The translations under genes and the position numbers were made by a program. From Fodinibius sp034521915 (lineage in GTDB: Bacteria; Bacteroidota; Rhodothermia; Balneolales; Balneolaceae): a stretch of DNA of 64,000 bases. Below the pieces are notes generated by a model. It saw only the letters and a list, made by a program, of their open reading frames with translations. It ran no database searches and was not told the DNA's origin. Each line of letters starts with the position of its first letter. Positions within the stretch are counted from its first letter, which is position 1. This document shows, in pieces, positions 17,423 to 26,605 of the stretch. The stretch is from the NCBI RefSeq assembly GCF_034521915.1, contig NZ_JAXHLU010000004.1, forward strand, positions 1-64,000, read 5' to 3'.

Positions 17423-18382
17423 GTGTTGCGGCCCGATATTTTAAAAGAGTATTCTATATATCCTATTAAAATTCCCACCCCATTTGCCGTGGGAGATGTT
17501 TTTAGCTATCTAATTAAAGACGAAAAAAATGTACTGGTTGATACCGGTCAATATACTGATGATGCCTTTGATTGTGTTCGTTATTATTTGGGTGAACAGG
17601 GATTAACGATCAGGGATATTGATGAGATTTGGCTTACGCATGGGCATCCGGATCATTACGGACAGGCTGCCCGACTTGCCGATCGTGCGGGAGCAACGGT
17701 GTTCGGACATCCATTGGAGCGATCTAATTTTGGAGGCAATGATGATGCCGATTTGTTTGAGGCGTTTTTTCAAAAACATAGTATTCCCAAAGGGGATATT
17801 CAGAATATGATTGATCAGCTGGATTGGCTACAGCAATTTCAGTTGGCGATTGAACCCGAATGGATCCAAGAGGGAGTAGTACTTAACAGTGGTGACCTTT
17901 CATTCAAGGTTGTTCATACGCCCGGCCATGCTCCCGGTCATGTATCATACAAAAGTGAGAACGGTGTTATTTTTGGTGGGGATTTGTTGCTGGCACATAT
18001 CAGTACCAATGCCTTAATTAATTTTGATACGGAAACGGATCAGCGAAATAAGAGCTTATTACAGTACCGAAAATCGCTAAAATGGATTCGTAATCAGGGT
18101 GGGCTGGTGCTGCCGGGTCATGGAGAGATAATTGAAGATGCGGCGTCGGTTGCTGATCATCACTTAAACGAACACAAAAAGCGATATCAGAAAATAAAAA
18201 AGCTGTTGGGTAAAGAGTCGATGTCGTTATTGGAATTATCTCACCGAATTTTTGCCGATGCCATAAAAAAGGGAGCTCTATTTCTTGTTTTATCAGAGGT
18301 ATTGGGCTACTTGGACTGGGGGATCGATGAAGGGAGTATTGAAGTGGATGAGTCGAAAATGGAATATCGAGCTACTAACTAA
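17423..18382 (+). CDS. MBL-fold metallo-hydrolase
   Basis: A 319-residue metallo-beta-lactamase-fold hydrolase. The metal motif THGHPDH is at residues 72-78, with further ligands in HTPGHAPGH, GGDLLL and the late PGHGE. A C-terminal helical region (about 230-319) follows the catalytic domain, as in the glyoxalase-II-like/LACTB2-type group, where it forms a winged-helix cap. The start is a GTG at 17423; TTG at 17426 is an alternative. The substrate cannot be told: candidates include thioesters, phosphodiesters or RNA. It stands alone. Confidence 0.85.
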   Translation: MLRPDILKEYSIYPIKIPTPFAVGDVFSYLIKDEKNVLVDTGQYTDDAFDCVRYYLGEQGLTIRDIDEIWLTHGHPDHYGQAARLADRAGATVFGHPLERSNFGGNDDADLFEAFFQKHSIPKGDIQNMIDQLDWLQQFQLAIEPEWIQEGVVLNSGDLSFKVVHTPGHAPGHVSYKSENGVIFGGDLLLAHISTNALINFDTETDQRNKSLLQYRKSLKWIRNQGGLVLPGHGEIIEDAASVADHHLNEHKKRYQKIKKLLGKESMSLLELSHRIFADAIKKGALFLVLSEVLGYLDWGIDEGSIEVDESKMEYRATN

Positions 18383-18572
18383 TAAGAAGTCTCTGAGCTG
18401 GGATTATGAATTTGTAATTAAAAATGAAAAATTGTGATCGTTAATTTGACAATGAACAATGTGATCAACATTCTGCTAACTGTTAACCAAACTACGCTGA
18501 AGCTTTGTAGGGCAAGCTGCTAACTGCCTGTTCTCCGAAGCATATGCGTAGGAGAAATAACTGCTAACTGCT
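18383..18572. repeat. Intergenic region with repeated CTGCTAACTG motifs
   Basis: The 190-base gap carries several copies of a degenerate CTGCTAACTG/GTTAAC motif between 18472 and 18572, the last one abutting the HIT-protein start codon. This is a low-complexity repeat tract of the kind common between Bacteroidota genes; no gene is seen. Confidence 0.4.
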
Positions 18573-18971
18573 ATGTCTACGATATTCACGAAAATTATTG
18601 AAGGTGAGATTCCTTGTCATAAAGTAGCCGAAACCGAAAATCATATCGCCTTTTTAGATATCAATCCCATTTCTGAGGGACACACGCTCGTGGTGCCCAA
18701 GGAAGAGATCGATTACTTTTTTGATTTGCCGGACGAGTTGATGCAGAGCACTATGGCAGTCTCCAGGGATATTGCAAAAGCAATCGATGAGGCATTGAAT
18801 CCGCTGCGGACCGGCGTTATTGTTCAGGGATTGGAAGTACCGCATGCTCATGTGCATTTGATTCCCCTATATAAAACGAACCAGGTGATGGCACTGGGAC
18901 ATAATGTATCGGTGAGCGAGGAGCGGATGGTTGAGCTGAAAGAAAAGATTGCAGCCGAGGTATCGCTATGA
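18573..18971 (+). CDS. HIT-family nucleotide-binding protein
   Basis: A 132-residue histidine-triad hydrolase. The active-site triad is HAHVHL with His91, His93 and His95, preceded by the nucleotide-binding strand GHTLVVPKEE. Members cleave nucleoside phosphoramidates or dinucleoside polyphosphates (HinT/Fhit branches). Its stop overlaps the start of aroQ by four bases (ATGA), so the two are translationally coupled. The usual cysteine pair of zinc-binding HIT proteins is absent. Confidence 0.92.
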   Translation: MSTIFTKIIEGEIPCHKVAETENHIAFLDINPISEGHTLVVPKEEIDYFFDLPDELMQSTMAVSRDIAKAIDEALNPLRTGVIVQGLEVPHAHVHLIPLYKTNQVMALGHNVSVSEERMVELKEKIAAEVSL

Positions 18972-19402
18972 AAATATCGGTTTTGAATGGACCCAACCTA
19001 AATATGTTGGGCAAACGCGATCCTGAGCAGTATGGCTCTGCTACACTGGAAGATATTGAACAGCTGCTTATCAGCTCGTTTCCCGACCATGAAATGACTT
19101 TCTTCCAAAGTAATTTAGAGGGAGAATTGGTCGAAGCTATCCAATCGCTGATGAAAAGTGATTTTGATGGGGTTATCGTTAATTTTGGAGGATTTTCACA
19201 TACGTCAGTAGCAATTCGTGATGCGCTTGATTTGATTGATATTCCCATCGTGGAAGTGCACCTGTCCAATATTCATGCTCGCGAAGAGTTCCGGGAACGC
19301 ACGCTTACGGGAGCAGTAGCAGATGGCATTATTACCGGATTTGGGAAACAAAGCTATCTTATTGGAGTACATGCTCTTGAGAAGTTGATAGTGAGCAAGT
19401 AA
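18968..19402 (+). CDS. aroQ: Type II 3-dehydroquinate dehydratase
   Basis: A 144-residue dehydratase that converts 3-dehydroquinate to 3-dehydroshikimate, the third step of the shikimate pathway. The N-terminal signature NGPNLNMLGKRDPEQYG contains the catalytic tyrosine. The sequence GGFSHTSVAIRDAL and the late VEVHLSNIHAREEFR (catalytic histidine and arginine) are also typical. Length matches type II enzymes (about 145). It overlaps the HIT gene by four bases; no other aro gene is in the window. Confidence 0.96.
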   Translation: MKISVLNGPNLNMLGKRDPEQYGSATLEDIEQLLISSFPDHEMTFFQSNLEGELVEAIQSLMKSDFDGVIVNFGGFSHTSVAIRDALDLIDIPIVEVHLSNIHAREEFRERTLTGAVADGIITGFGKQSYLIGVHALEKLIVSK

Positions 19403-19411
19403 CCTTTGAAT

Positions 19412-19445
19412 TGTCATCTCGACGGCAGGGAGAGATCTTTGTTTA
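19412..19445. repeat. Half copy of the TGTCATCTCGA intergenic repeat
   Basis: TGTCATCTCGAC followed by GGGAGAGATCTTTG matches the left half of the inverted-repeat elements at 52136-52212 and 53231-53310. The right half is missing here. Confidence 0.6.
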
Positions 19446-19473
19446 TTTACTCAGCACAATCTAATTCTTCCTT

Positions 19474-20946
19474 TTGAAAAAGCTACGAGAACTACTTTCA
19501 GACACACTTATTTATGGTATCAGCAGTGTGCTGGCTCGGTTTATCGGTTATCTGTTGGTACCGCTGCATACTGATGTATTCCCAACATCGGAGTATGGTG
19601 TAGTAAGTTTAGTGTATGCCGGTCTTGCTTTCTTGAATGTGATCTTCACTTTTGGGATGGAATCGGCCTATCTGCGTTATGCCAAAGATCGTGATCAGGC
19701 AAAAAATGTATTTAAAACCCTGCAGTTGGGACTGGGAGCTCTTTCCACAGTCTTGGTTGTATTACTTGTTTTTCTTGCTCCTGCCTTGATGCCGGCTATG
19801 AGTCTGGAATCGACCGGAAGCCAAAACCTGTACTGGATGATGCTTGGTATCCTCTGGTTCGATACTATGGTACTGGTTCCTTTTGCTGAACTTCGCTTAG
19901 TCCGCCGTCAATGGTTGTTTGCGATATTTAAAACTGGGAATATTCTGGTAAATGTTGGTTTGCAGTTTTATTTAATTCTCGGACTTGGATGGGGTATCGA
20001 AGCGGTATTTTTTGCAAGTCTTATAGCTTCCGGATTAACAGCTATTGCTCTATGGATTGCTACAGCGCCCATGTTATCAGGACATTGGGATACCCCTGTA
20101 TTTCGTAAAGCGCTAAAGTTTGGATTACCTTTTGTTCCGGCTGGACTTGGCTATGCTATCAATGAAACACTTGACCGTTTTTTCTTGGGCAATTACATGT
20201 CGCAGTCTACGGTGGCAGAACTCTATAGTCCTGATATGGCACCCGACGATGTAGTAGGAATATACAGTGCCTGTTATAAGCTCTCAGTGTTTATGTTGCT
20301 GCTGGTACAAATGTTTCGGATGGCGTGGCAGCCATTCTTTTTGCGTGAATCCGATGATCCTGATGCCCCTGAGCTTTACCGCGATGTGTTTCGATACTTC
20401 AACGTAGTCGCGGGAATATGCTTTTTGGTCGTGGCCTTATTTGCTCAGCATATTGTCCAGATAAAAGTACCTGTCCTTGATGTTTATTTGGTAGGTGAGC
20501 AATATTGGTCAGGACTTACAATTGTGCCGGTGTTACTTGGAGCCTACTGGTTTCAGGGCTGGTACATGAATTTTTCGGCTGGTATCTTCATCGAAGAAGA
20601 AACCAAAATACTGCCCGTTATAACGCTAATAGGAGCAGGAATAACCGTAGTTGCCAATCTGTTGCTGATTCCCTATTTCGGAATGATGGGTTCTGCCTAT
20701 GCTACCTTTCTAAGTTATGCCTCTATGGCGATGATGCTCTACTATAAAAGTGTTCGCGTATATCCTGTCAATTATCAACTTATGCGCACATTTCTGATGA
20801 TGCTGATTGCTGCCGGTTCATTGTATGCCTTGCCGTGGGTAATAGGATGGATGGGATCGGAATGGACAAGTCGCTTTACAGTGTTATTAGTAGGCGGAGC
20901 AGGAATGGTCTTACTGGCAATTCCAAATTATTTACTGAAGAAATAA
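19474..20946 (+). CDS. Polysaccharide/oligosaccharide flippase (MOP superfamily)
   Basis: A 490-residue membrane protein with about 14 hydrophobic segments. It is a Wzx/RfbX-type lipid-linked oligosaccharide or polysaccharide transporter. The N-terminus (LRELLSDTLIYGISSVLARFIGYLL) and the internal ALKFGLPFVPAGLGYAINETLDRFFLG motif match the polysaccharide-synthesis flippase family. The start is TTG at 19474. No glycosyltransferase genes are nearby, which is unusual for Wzx and means its glycan substrate cannot be inferred from context. Confidence 0.85.
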   Translation: MKKLRELLSDTLIYGISSVLARFIGYLLVPLHTDVFPTSEYGVVSLVYAGLAFLNVIFTFGMESAYLRYAKDRDQAKNVFKTLQLGLGALSTVLVVLLVFLAPALMPAMSLESTGSQNLYWMMLGILWFDTMVLVPFAELRLVRRQWLFAIFKTGNILVNVGLQFYLILGLGWGIEAVFFASLIASGLTAIALWIATAPMLSGHWDTPVFRKALKFGLPFVPAGLGYAINETLDRFFLGNYMSQSTVAELYSPDMAPDDVVGIYSACYKLSVFMLLLVQMFRMAWQPFFLRESDDPDAPELYRDVFRYFNVVAGICFLVVALFAQHIVQIKVPVLDVYLVGEQYWSGLTIVPVLLGAYWFQGWYMNFSAGIFIEEETKILPVITLIGAGITVVANLLLIPYFGMMGSAYATFLSYASMAMMLYYKSVRVYPVNYQLMRTFLMMLIAAGSLYALPWVIGWMGSEWTSRFTVLLVGGAGMVLLAIPNYLLKK

Positions 20947-21041
20947 GACCATTTTTCCCGGTTTTGAGTGAGTGATTTTCGGGAAATCCTGCCCCGTAAA
21001 ACTATTAGATCAAATATTTAAAACTATTTGGTGATATTATT

Positions 21042-21851
21042 ATGAAGGGCAAAGTTGGTATTTATGTTGACGCGGTAAACGTAACTATGAACGGTGGTTT
21101 TGGTCTTCGATACGATGTTTTGCGCAAATTTGCCTGTCGCGGCGGCATGATCCCCTCCCGCATGAATGTGTACTTAGCTTATGATGAGCAGCGAGCCGAA
21201 GAAGATCCGGATTATAAAAACAAGACTACTCGGTTTAGTGAAGTCCTGCGGGATTTTGAGTACAAGGTGATAAAAGAGCCCGTCCAATATTACAGGGACC
21301 AAGAAACCGAGGAGATTATCACCAAGTCTACGGTCGATATGGATATGGCCGTGGATATGGTTACGCAGGCCGATAATATGGATAAGCTGGTACTGCTGAC
21401 CAACAACGGTAGTTATGTTAGTGTAGTGGATGCCGTTCAACGCAAGGGCACGCGCGTAGAGCTGGTTGGTTTTGATGATATGTCAAGTAATCTGAAAAAA
21501 GAATCGGATGTTTACATTTCGGGATACCTTATTCCGGGTCTGCTGCCCATCGAATCGCCCTATGGCTGGGGCGAACCCGGCTCCAAGGTGCGGGGAGTTT
21601 GCTATGATTTCTCTCATGAGGATGGTTATGGCTTTCTGCGTTTTCTTACGGATATAGGAGAAAATCTCTGGATTACCGATTCCCGCTTTGAAGAATCTCC
21701 CTATAGTACCGTTTTTGCGCATATTTCTCAGTTCGAAAACAACTTCGATACCGATTTCCTACCCAGCCGAGATCTTATTTTTGAATTCGATCTGGTCGAA
21801 AATGAAAAAGGACTGGTGGCCGAAGATATTGTGCTGGTTTCTGCTCCGTAA
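21042..21851 (+). CDS. NYN (LabA/DUF88-like) domain protein with cold-shock-like C-terminus
   Basis: A 269-residue two-domain protein. Residues 5-145 follow the NYN/PIN-like nuclease plan: VGIYVDAVNV (Asp10), then KSTVDMDMAVDM (Asp99, Asp101, Asp105). Where active family members carry S-x-D-x-D, this protein has TNNGSY at 120-125, so part of the acidic metal site is missing. Residues about 190-267 look like an OB-fold cold-shock domain (GYGFLRF, VFAHISQF, FEFDLVENEKGLVAEDI). The gene is followed by a strong terminator. An RNA-binding or RNA-processing role is inferred; catalytic activity is doubtful. Confidence 0.8.
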   Translation: MKGKVGIYVDAVNVTMNGGFGLRYDVLRKFACRGGMIPSRMNVYLAYDEQRAEEDPDYKNKTTRFSEVLRDFEYKVIKEPVQYYRDQETEEIITKSTVDMDMAVDMVTQADNMDKLVLLTNNGSYVSVVDAVQRKGTRVELVGFDDMSSNLKKESDVYISGYLIPGLLPIESPYGWGEPGSKVRGVCYDFSHEDGYGFLRFLTDIGENLWITDSRFEESPYSTVFAHISQFENNFDTDFLPSRDLIFEFDLVENEKGLVAEDIVLVSAP

Positions 21852-21855
21852 ATTT

Positions 21856-21889
21856 AAAAGGGAATCGGAATAACTTCCGACTCCCTTTT
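21856..21889 (+). terminator. Terminator after the NYN gene
   Basis: AAAAGGGAATCGGA pairs with TTCCGACTCCCTTTT across a short loop (one mismatch), ending in TTTT, five bases beyond the NYN stop codon. Confidence 0.8.
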
Positions 21890-21979
21890 GGATTACTACT
21901 TCAATGGTCTCTCTTGTCAAGTCCCGACTATACGGGTCTTGTTAAATTATTAGATAATTCTTGTTTAAATAATAAAAGG

Positions 21980-23290
21980 CTAATCTAAGGCCACTTGCCG
22001 TACCTTTGCAGGGTTGGCAATATTACTTTCCAACAGCCATAATTTGCCCCACTTGTCAAAGGTGACGGCACCAGGGTAAAGTAAGAAAGAATTATCTCCT
22101 TCAACGGTTTCGCAATTTCCTGTTTCAGGATTGCATCTTTTTATTACACCACCCGCCGGACTTTCGCCAGTGGTGGCAGTAAACCAACCGTCCTTGTCAT
22201 ATTCAACGATATACAGCCAACCATCCGGCCCAAAATCGAGATCAAGGATCGAAGTTAAACCGTCGAAGGCTACTTCGCACTGGTCGGATGGGCAGTTCAC
22301 ATTCCGGGCACCGGCCTCGATGCGCCATACGCGGGAAAGACCGGTTGTTTTTCCGCCTACTTCCAAGCCTATGTCAGTAGGTGTTACGCCAGTTAGTTCT
22401 CCTACATAAATATCACCGTCAGGTCCTACAGCAACCGCGGTTGGTACCGGTTGAACATAACAGGTAAAAGCGTCGGGTACTGAAAAAAGTACCATCCAGT
22501 CCTCTGCATTGATTGAACTTCCCCCGTTTTCGGTTGGTGGAGTAAATACTGCTACCCAGTCAATATCTCCGTTTGGACTAACGCTCAGCAGTGAATTACC
22601 GGCTGCATCCGCTACAAGTACATCATTTTTATAATCTGTAAGGTGATAAGGATTTGATTGGGGGCCGGCTGTGAAAGGCTCGGCTTCCTCACAAAGTACA
22701 TTTTTCCACTGTACTCCTTTGTTGGCATCCACATCAACGGTCTGTTCATAAGCTTCAATATCACCGATCACCCATTGACCACCGGGGTTGATTCGATAAA
22801 CTTTTGCTCCTACCGCCTGATCGGGGCCACCGGAAGCGGCAAAGAAGTTTTTGGCACCGTGAGCTTGCAACCCATTTATTCCTGCTCCCTTTACGGTTTC
22901 AACTGTTGTTAGGGTGCTTACGCCTCTTTTCCCGATTTTCTTTATTACCGTTTCGGAGGTTTCTCCATCTCCCGGTATCGTAGCAGAGGGGAAAATTGTT
23001 TCAGCAACCAGAATGCCGCCATCAGGCGTGGCACTGATATCAAAAACAGGTGCGTTAAACTCATAGGGGCCGGTGTTACCGATAGCTCCCAAATGTCTAC
23101 CCGAATGAGCAGCTTCAAGGGTTGACTCTCCTGCTGCCGGCTTTTCGATTTCTGTTAAGCTACTGTCACATCCCACCAATAAAAAAGCTATAGCAACAGC
23201 AGCAATAGATATGCTTTTAGGTATTATCGACGATATTCGGCGGACGAATTTGTCGTATATATTACCCTGATTTAGATTGTATTTACTCAT
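21980..23290 (-). CDS. ScyD/ScyE-like beta-propeller lipoprotein
   Basis: A 436-residue exported protein. The start ATG at 23290 is preferred over an upstream in-frame ATG because the N-terminal lipoprotein signal follows it: hydrophobic core IAAVAIAFLLVGC with lipid-acceptor Cys41. The mature part has repeated DG-rich strands (DISATPDGGILVAE, VAVGPDGDIYVGEL, LDFGPDGWLYIVEYD), as in NHL/SMP-30-type propellers. The order and wording match the ScyD/ScyE family first named from cyanobacterial scytonemin clusters, whose function outside cyanobacteria is unknown. It is divergent from the BTAD regulator gene across 249 bases. Confidence 0.75.
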   Translation of the reverse strand: MSKYNLNQGNIYDKFVRRISSIIPKSISIAAVAIAFLLVGCDSSLTEIEKPAAGESTLEAAHSGRHLGAIGNTGPYEFNAPVFDISATPDGGILVAETIFPSATIPGDGETSETVIKKIGKRGVSTLTTVETVKGAGINGLQAHGAKNFFAASGGPDQAVGAKVYRINPGGQWVIGDIEAYEQTVDVDANKGVQWKNVLCEEAEPFTAGPQSNPYHLTDYKNDVLVADAAGNSLLSVSPNGDIDWVAVFTPPTENGGSSINAEDWMVLFSVPDAFTCYVQPVPTAVAVGPDGDIYVGELTGVTPTDIGLEVGGKTTGLSRVWRIEAGARNVNCPSDQCEVAFDGLTSILDLDFGPDGWLYIVEYDKDGWFTATTGESPAGGVIKRCNPETGNCETVEGDNSFLLYPGAVTFDKWGKLWLLESNIANPAKVRQVALD

Positions 23291-23539
23291 AATAGACCTC
23301 TTCTCTGTTTTATTAGGTAAGCGTTTCAGAGGACAGACTTGATAGAAGAATAAAAGCGAGCAATCCAATTGATCCGCTAACCCTAGTTTATTTTTTGACG
23401 AAAGTGGGAAGACAAGAATGACAAATTGGTTACTCTTATATTCCCAATTTCATGTAGAATATATATTCGACCTCTTTGCTTAATATCTTTTCTTTCTTAG
23501 ATTACTTCTAAGAGATTAATTAGGGGGAGGAAGGGAGAT
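23291..23539. promoter_or_regulatory. Divergent promoter region between lipoprotein and BTAD regulator
   Basis: 249 AT-rich bases with no gene, which must hold promoters for both directions. A purine-rich ribosome-binding stretch (GGGGGAGGAAGGGAGAT) directly precedes the regulator ATG at 23540. I could not pick reliable promoter hexamers or an operator by eye. Confidence 0.5.
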
Positions 23540-26455
23540 ATGATTGAATTAAGGGTGTTGGGCACTACAATTCTTGAAAAAGAGGATGGAAGTCTTGAGT
23601 ATTCCGTTCTTTCAGGACCGAAGCGACTGGCTATTTTGACTTATCTGGTTCTCCACGACCCACAAGGTTTTGTTAGAAGAGATGAGCTTATTGCTATGTT
23701 TTGGCCGGAATCCGGACAAAAAAAAGCTCGTAATGCTCTTAGCAATATTTTATATCACATTCGAGAATCTTTGGGCAAAGATATAATTATCAATCGGGGT
23801 ACAGAAGAAATTGGAGTGAATCAAGATAAGATATGGTGCGATGCTATCGCATTTGAAAAAGCTTTAGAAGATAGTGAGCCCAGGAAAGCACTTAGTTTAT
23901 ATAAAGATGATTTGCTTATCGGGTTTCATGTAAGTGATGTGTCCAATGAATTTGAGAACTGGCTGGATCGGGAACGTCAACGTTTAAGGTCTTTGGCCTG
24001 TGAAGGGGCATGGAAAATTGTTGAAGAGAGCGAGGAAAAGGGGAATTATGATGCTGCTCAAAGATGGGCCCGGAAAGCGACAGCGTTTGAACCCTATTCC
24101 GAAAAAGCGCATAAACGGCTAATTGATCTTCTGAAACGAACAGGCAATACATCCGATGCTTTGAGGATATACGAGGCTTTTTCAATACGTTTACAAAATG
24201 AGTGGGATATGGAGCCCAGCCCGGAACTGCAAAAAATAATTGAGGATATCAGTATCCAAGCTCAAGGTCATTCTAAAAGAACGTTACCCACCGAAACTCA
24301 GGAAGATATACCAGCCCGAGGGAGTGACTTGCAACATGACCGGGAATGGGCTGCAAAAAATTCCCTGAAGAAAGAAAATGTTCTAACTACCGAGACAGTT
24401 GGCAGTAGCTGGCTGTTAATAATTGCGGGAATCGGTATACTGGCTGTAGCATTTATAATGTGGTTTTGGTGGAATGATAGTTCGGTAAAGTCTGGTTCCA
24501 ATGCACACTTTTCCGGCCACTCGGTTGCTGTTTTGCCTTTTACTTACCTGGGGGTTGAAGACAGTACTGATTATTTCAGCCTTGGTATGACCGAAGAAAT
24601 TCTTGCCCGATTGGCGCAAGTCAGTGATCTGGCGGTGATATCGCGGACTTCGGTCATGAGATATCGGGATACAGAGAAAAGTTTAAAGACTATTGGGAAA
24701 GAACTGGGTGCCACAGCTGTTGTGGAAGGAAGTGTGCAGCGTGTTGGAAACCGTGTGCGTATTACCGCACAGTTGATTGATGCCCAAACTGATCGACATT
24801 TGTGGGGTGCGAGTTATGATCGGGCTCTGGAAGATATTTTGGGTGTTCAGAGTGATGTGGCAACCAAAATTGCGGGCGCTCTCGAAGCAAAACTGTTGCC
24901 CGGGGAGCGGGACCAGCTCGCGACCCGTCGCAATGTTGATGAGAAGGCATACCATTTGTATTTGCAGGGTCAGTATCTACTAAATCAGCTTGAACCGAAG
25001 GGATTGGAACAGGCTCCAGATCTGTTCCTTGCTGCTATACAACACGACTCCACTTTTGCTCCGGCCTACGGCGGGCTGGCTATGGCGTTGGTACAGTTAG
25101 GGGTACTTAATTGGGGTGATTTTGATGTGACAGGGATAGTAGGCTTATCACCAGAAACGGCAGCCCGAGCGGCTTTGGAAGCATCCGATAACGCCTTGGC
25201 TCATGACTCTACCGTAGTAGCAGCACACTTGGCTAAGGCCATGGTTCATGAGTTATTTCTGCGGAACTGGAAACAGAGTAGCATTTCGTTTCAACGTGCT
25301 CTTGGTATCAGTCCCAATAACAGTGAGGTCAGAAGAGAATACGGGTGGTATTTGCTCCGCATCGGTCAGTTGGACAGTGCATTAGTTCATATGGAATATT
25401 CGGTGGCATTAGATCCATTTTCTTGGGCAGCCCACCATGGTCTTGGCTATACCTATTATTGTGAACGTCGTTACGGGGAGGCGATTCAACACCTTGAGAC
25501 AGCTCTTAATTTGGGGAGTGGATATCCAAATACAAAAAAATATTTGAGTACGGCTCGTTTCAAGGAAGCCAGCTTGTTGTTTGATCAAGGTCGGATAAAA
25601 GAGGCGGAAGCCCTGATGGATAAAGCTAGTGCTATGCTTAATGAAATGTGGGATTCCAGTTCGGAATGGAGAGAACCGCTAATGTATGCTGTTCAGAGAG
25701 AAAAAGCTCGAACTCTTGAAGAGTTGCAGAGGGTTGAGCTGCCATTTGCTCCAAAGCTTTATACGTTGCTTCTTGTTGGTCAAATAGATCCTGCTCTAAC
25801 TATGATCAACGAGGGGCTCAATTTTAACAGCCGGGTATACTCTGATCCAATATTTGATATGGTGAGAGATGAACCGAAATTTGTGAAGCTTGTTGAGCAA
25901 AAGCTTGGAAGGGAAATAAATGACAAAGGACTCTACAAGCACCTCAAACATGGCCGCCATAAGCGCAGGCGCGGCAATCGACAAGACAGCAGAGGCCGAA
26001 TTAAAGGCCGGGTATCGATCACCAAGCGACCCGAAGTTGTAGAAGAGCGCTCCCGACTGGGAGACATTGAAGTGGATCTAATGATGGGCAAAGCCCATAA
26101 GTCGGCGTTGTTGGTGCTAACTGATCGGGCCACCCTGCTGACGGCTCTTCAGAAAGTTACCAGCCGAAAGGCTGAGGAAATCGCTAATCAGATCACCGGA
26201 CGCCTGGGCCAGATTCCATCCTCTTTTGTCAAAACCCTGACGTTTGATAATGACAAAGCCTTTGCCCGACATCAGGATATTGCCGAGAACTTGGAAGCTG
26301 ATACCTACTTTACCCGCCCGTATACTTCCCAGGATAAAGGAACCGTAGAAAACCGGATTTGGGTACTCAGGCGGTTCTTCCCGAAGGGAACAGACCTGCG
26401 AAAGATCTCCCAAGAGCGCATTAGTATAATTAATCTGAATGGTTTTTATTCGTAA
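23540..26455 (+). CDS. BTAD-TPR transmembrane regulator fused in frame to an IS30 transposase fragment
   Basis: A 971-residue chimeric reading frame. Residues 1-95 are an OmpR/SARP-type winged helix (GPKRLAILTYLVL, RRDELIAMFWPE); 96-240 form a BTAD helical domain ending NEWDMEPSPEL. A single membrane helix covers about 290-311. Residues 326-450 are a FlgO/TolB-like domain (SVAVLPFTYLG, EGSVQRVGNRVRITAQLIDA), then TPR-like repeats run to about 790, where VRDEPKFVKLVEQKLG is a normal ending for this family. From about residue 795 the frame becomes an IS30-type catalytic core. The regulator part therefore looks nearly complete with a foreign tail of about 177 residues. The ribosome-binding site is strong. 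Divergent from a ScyD/ScyE-like gene, its likely target. Confidence 0.85.
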   Translation: MIELRVLGTTILEKEDGSLEYSVLSGPKRLAILTYLVLHDPQGFVRRDELIAMFWPESGQKKARNALSNILYHIRESLGKDIIINRGTEEIGVNQDKIWCDAIAFEKALEDSEPRKALSLYKDDLLIGFHVSDVSNEFENWLDRERQRLRSLACEGAWKIVEESEEKGNYDAAQRWARKATAFEPYSEKAHKRLIDLLKRTGNTSDALRIYEAFSIRLQNEWDMEPSPELQKIIEDISIQAQGHSKRTLPTETQEDIPARGSDLQHDREWAAKNSLKKENVLTTETVGSSWLLIIAGIGILAVAFIMWFWWNDSSVKSGSNAHFSGHSVAVLPFTYLGVEDSTDYFSLGMTEEILARLAQVSDLAVISRTSVMRYRDTEKSLKTIGKELGATAVVEGSVQRVGNRVRITAQLIDAQTDRHLWGASYDRALEDILGVQSDVATKIAGALEAKLLPGERDQLATRRNVDEKAYHLYLQGQYLLNQLEPKGLEQAPDLFLAAIQHDSTFAPAYGGLAMALVQLGVLNWGDFDVTGIVGLSPETAARAALEASDNALAHDSTVVAAHLAKAMVHELFLRNWKQSSISFQRALGISPNNSEVRREYGWYLLRIGQLDSALVHMEYSVALDPFSWAAHHGLGYTYYCERRYGEAIQHLETALNLGSGYPNTKKYLSTARFKEASLLFDQGRIKEAEALMDKASAMLNEMWDSSSEWREPLMYAVQREKARTLEELQRVELPFAPKLYTLLLVGQIDPALTMINEGLNFNSRVYSDPIFDMVRDEPKFVKLVEQKLGREINDKGLYKHLKHGRHKRRRGNRQDSRGRIKGRVSITKRPEVVEERSRLGDIEVDLMMGKAHKSALLVLTDRATLLTALQKVTSRKAEEIANQITGRLGQIPSSFVKTLTFDNDKAFARHQDIAENLEADTYFTRPYTSQDKGTVENRIWVLRRFFPKGTDLRKISQERISIINLNGFYS
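25922..26434 (+). mobile_element. IS30-family transposase remnant (catalytic core only)
   Basis: The segment from KGLYKHLKHGRHKRRRG to FFPKGTDLRKISQERI is the DDE catalytic region of an IS30-type transposase. All three acidic positions are recognisable: EVDLMMG, TFDNDKAF and GTVENR. The N-terminal helix-turn-helix domains and the last roughly 40 residues are missing, and I see no terminal inverted repeats, so it cannot move by itself. It sits directly behind and in frame with the BTAD regulator. Confidence 0.82.
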
Positions 26456-26520
26456 CCAATCCAGTAATGTGAGAATAGGGTGATGTAGGTTGGAATCGTT
26501 TTGTAGTGTATCTGAAAAAG

Positions 26521-26558
26521 AAAAAGGGACTTCGCTATGGTCTGCGAAGTCCCTTTTT
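26521..26558. terminator. Bidirectional terminator between the BTAD gene and mdh
   Basis: AAAAAGGGACTTCG pairs perfectly with CGAAGTCCCTTTTT around a 10-base loop. The A and T tails make it usable from both strands. It lies between the converging BTAD/IS30 frame and mdh. Confidence 0.9.
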
Positions 26559-26605
26559 ATAAATGCAAGTAGTGAGGGCCTTACGTCCTCATAATTTATT
26601 GCGAT

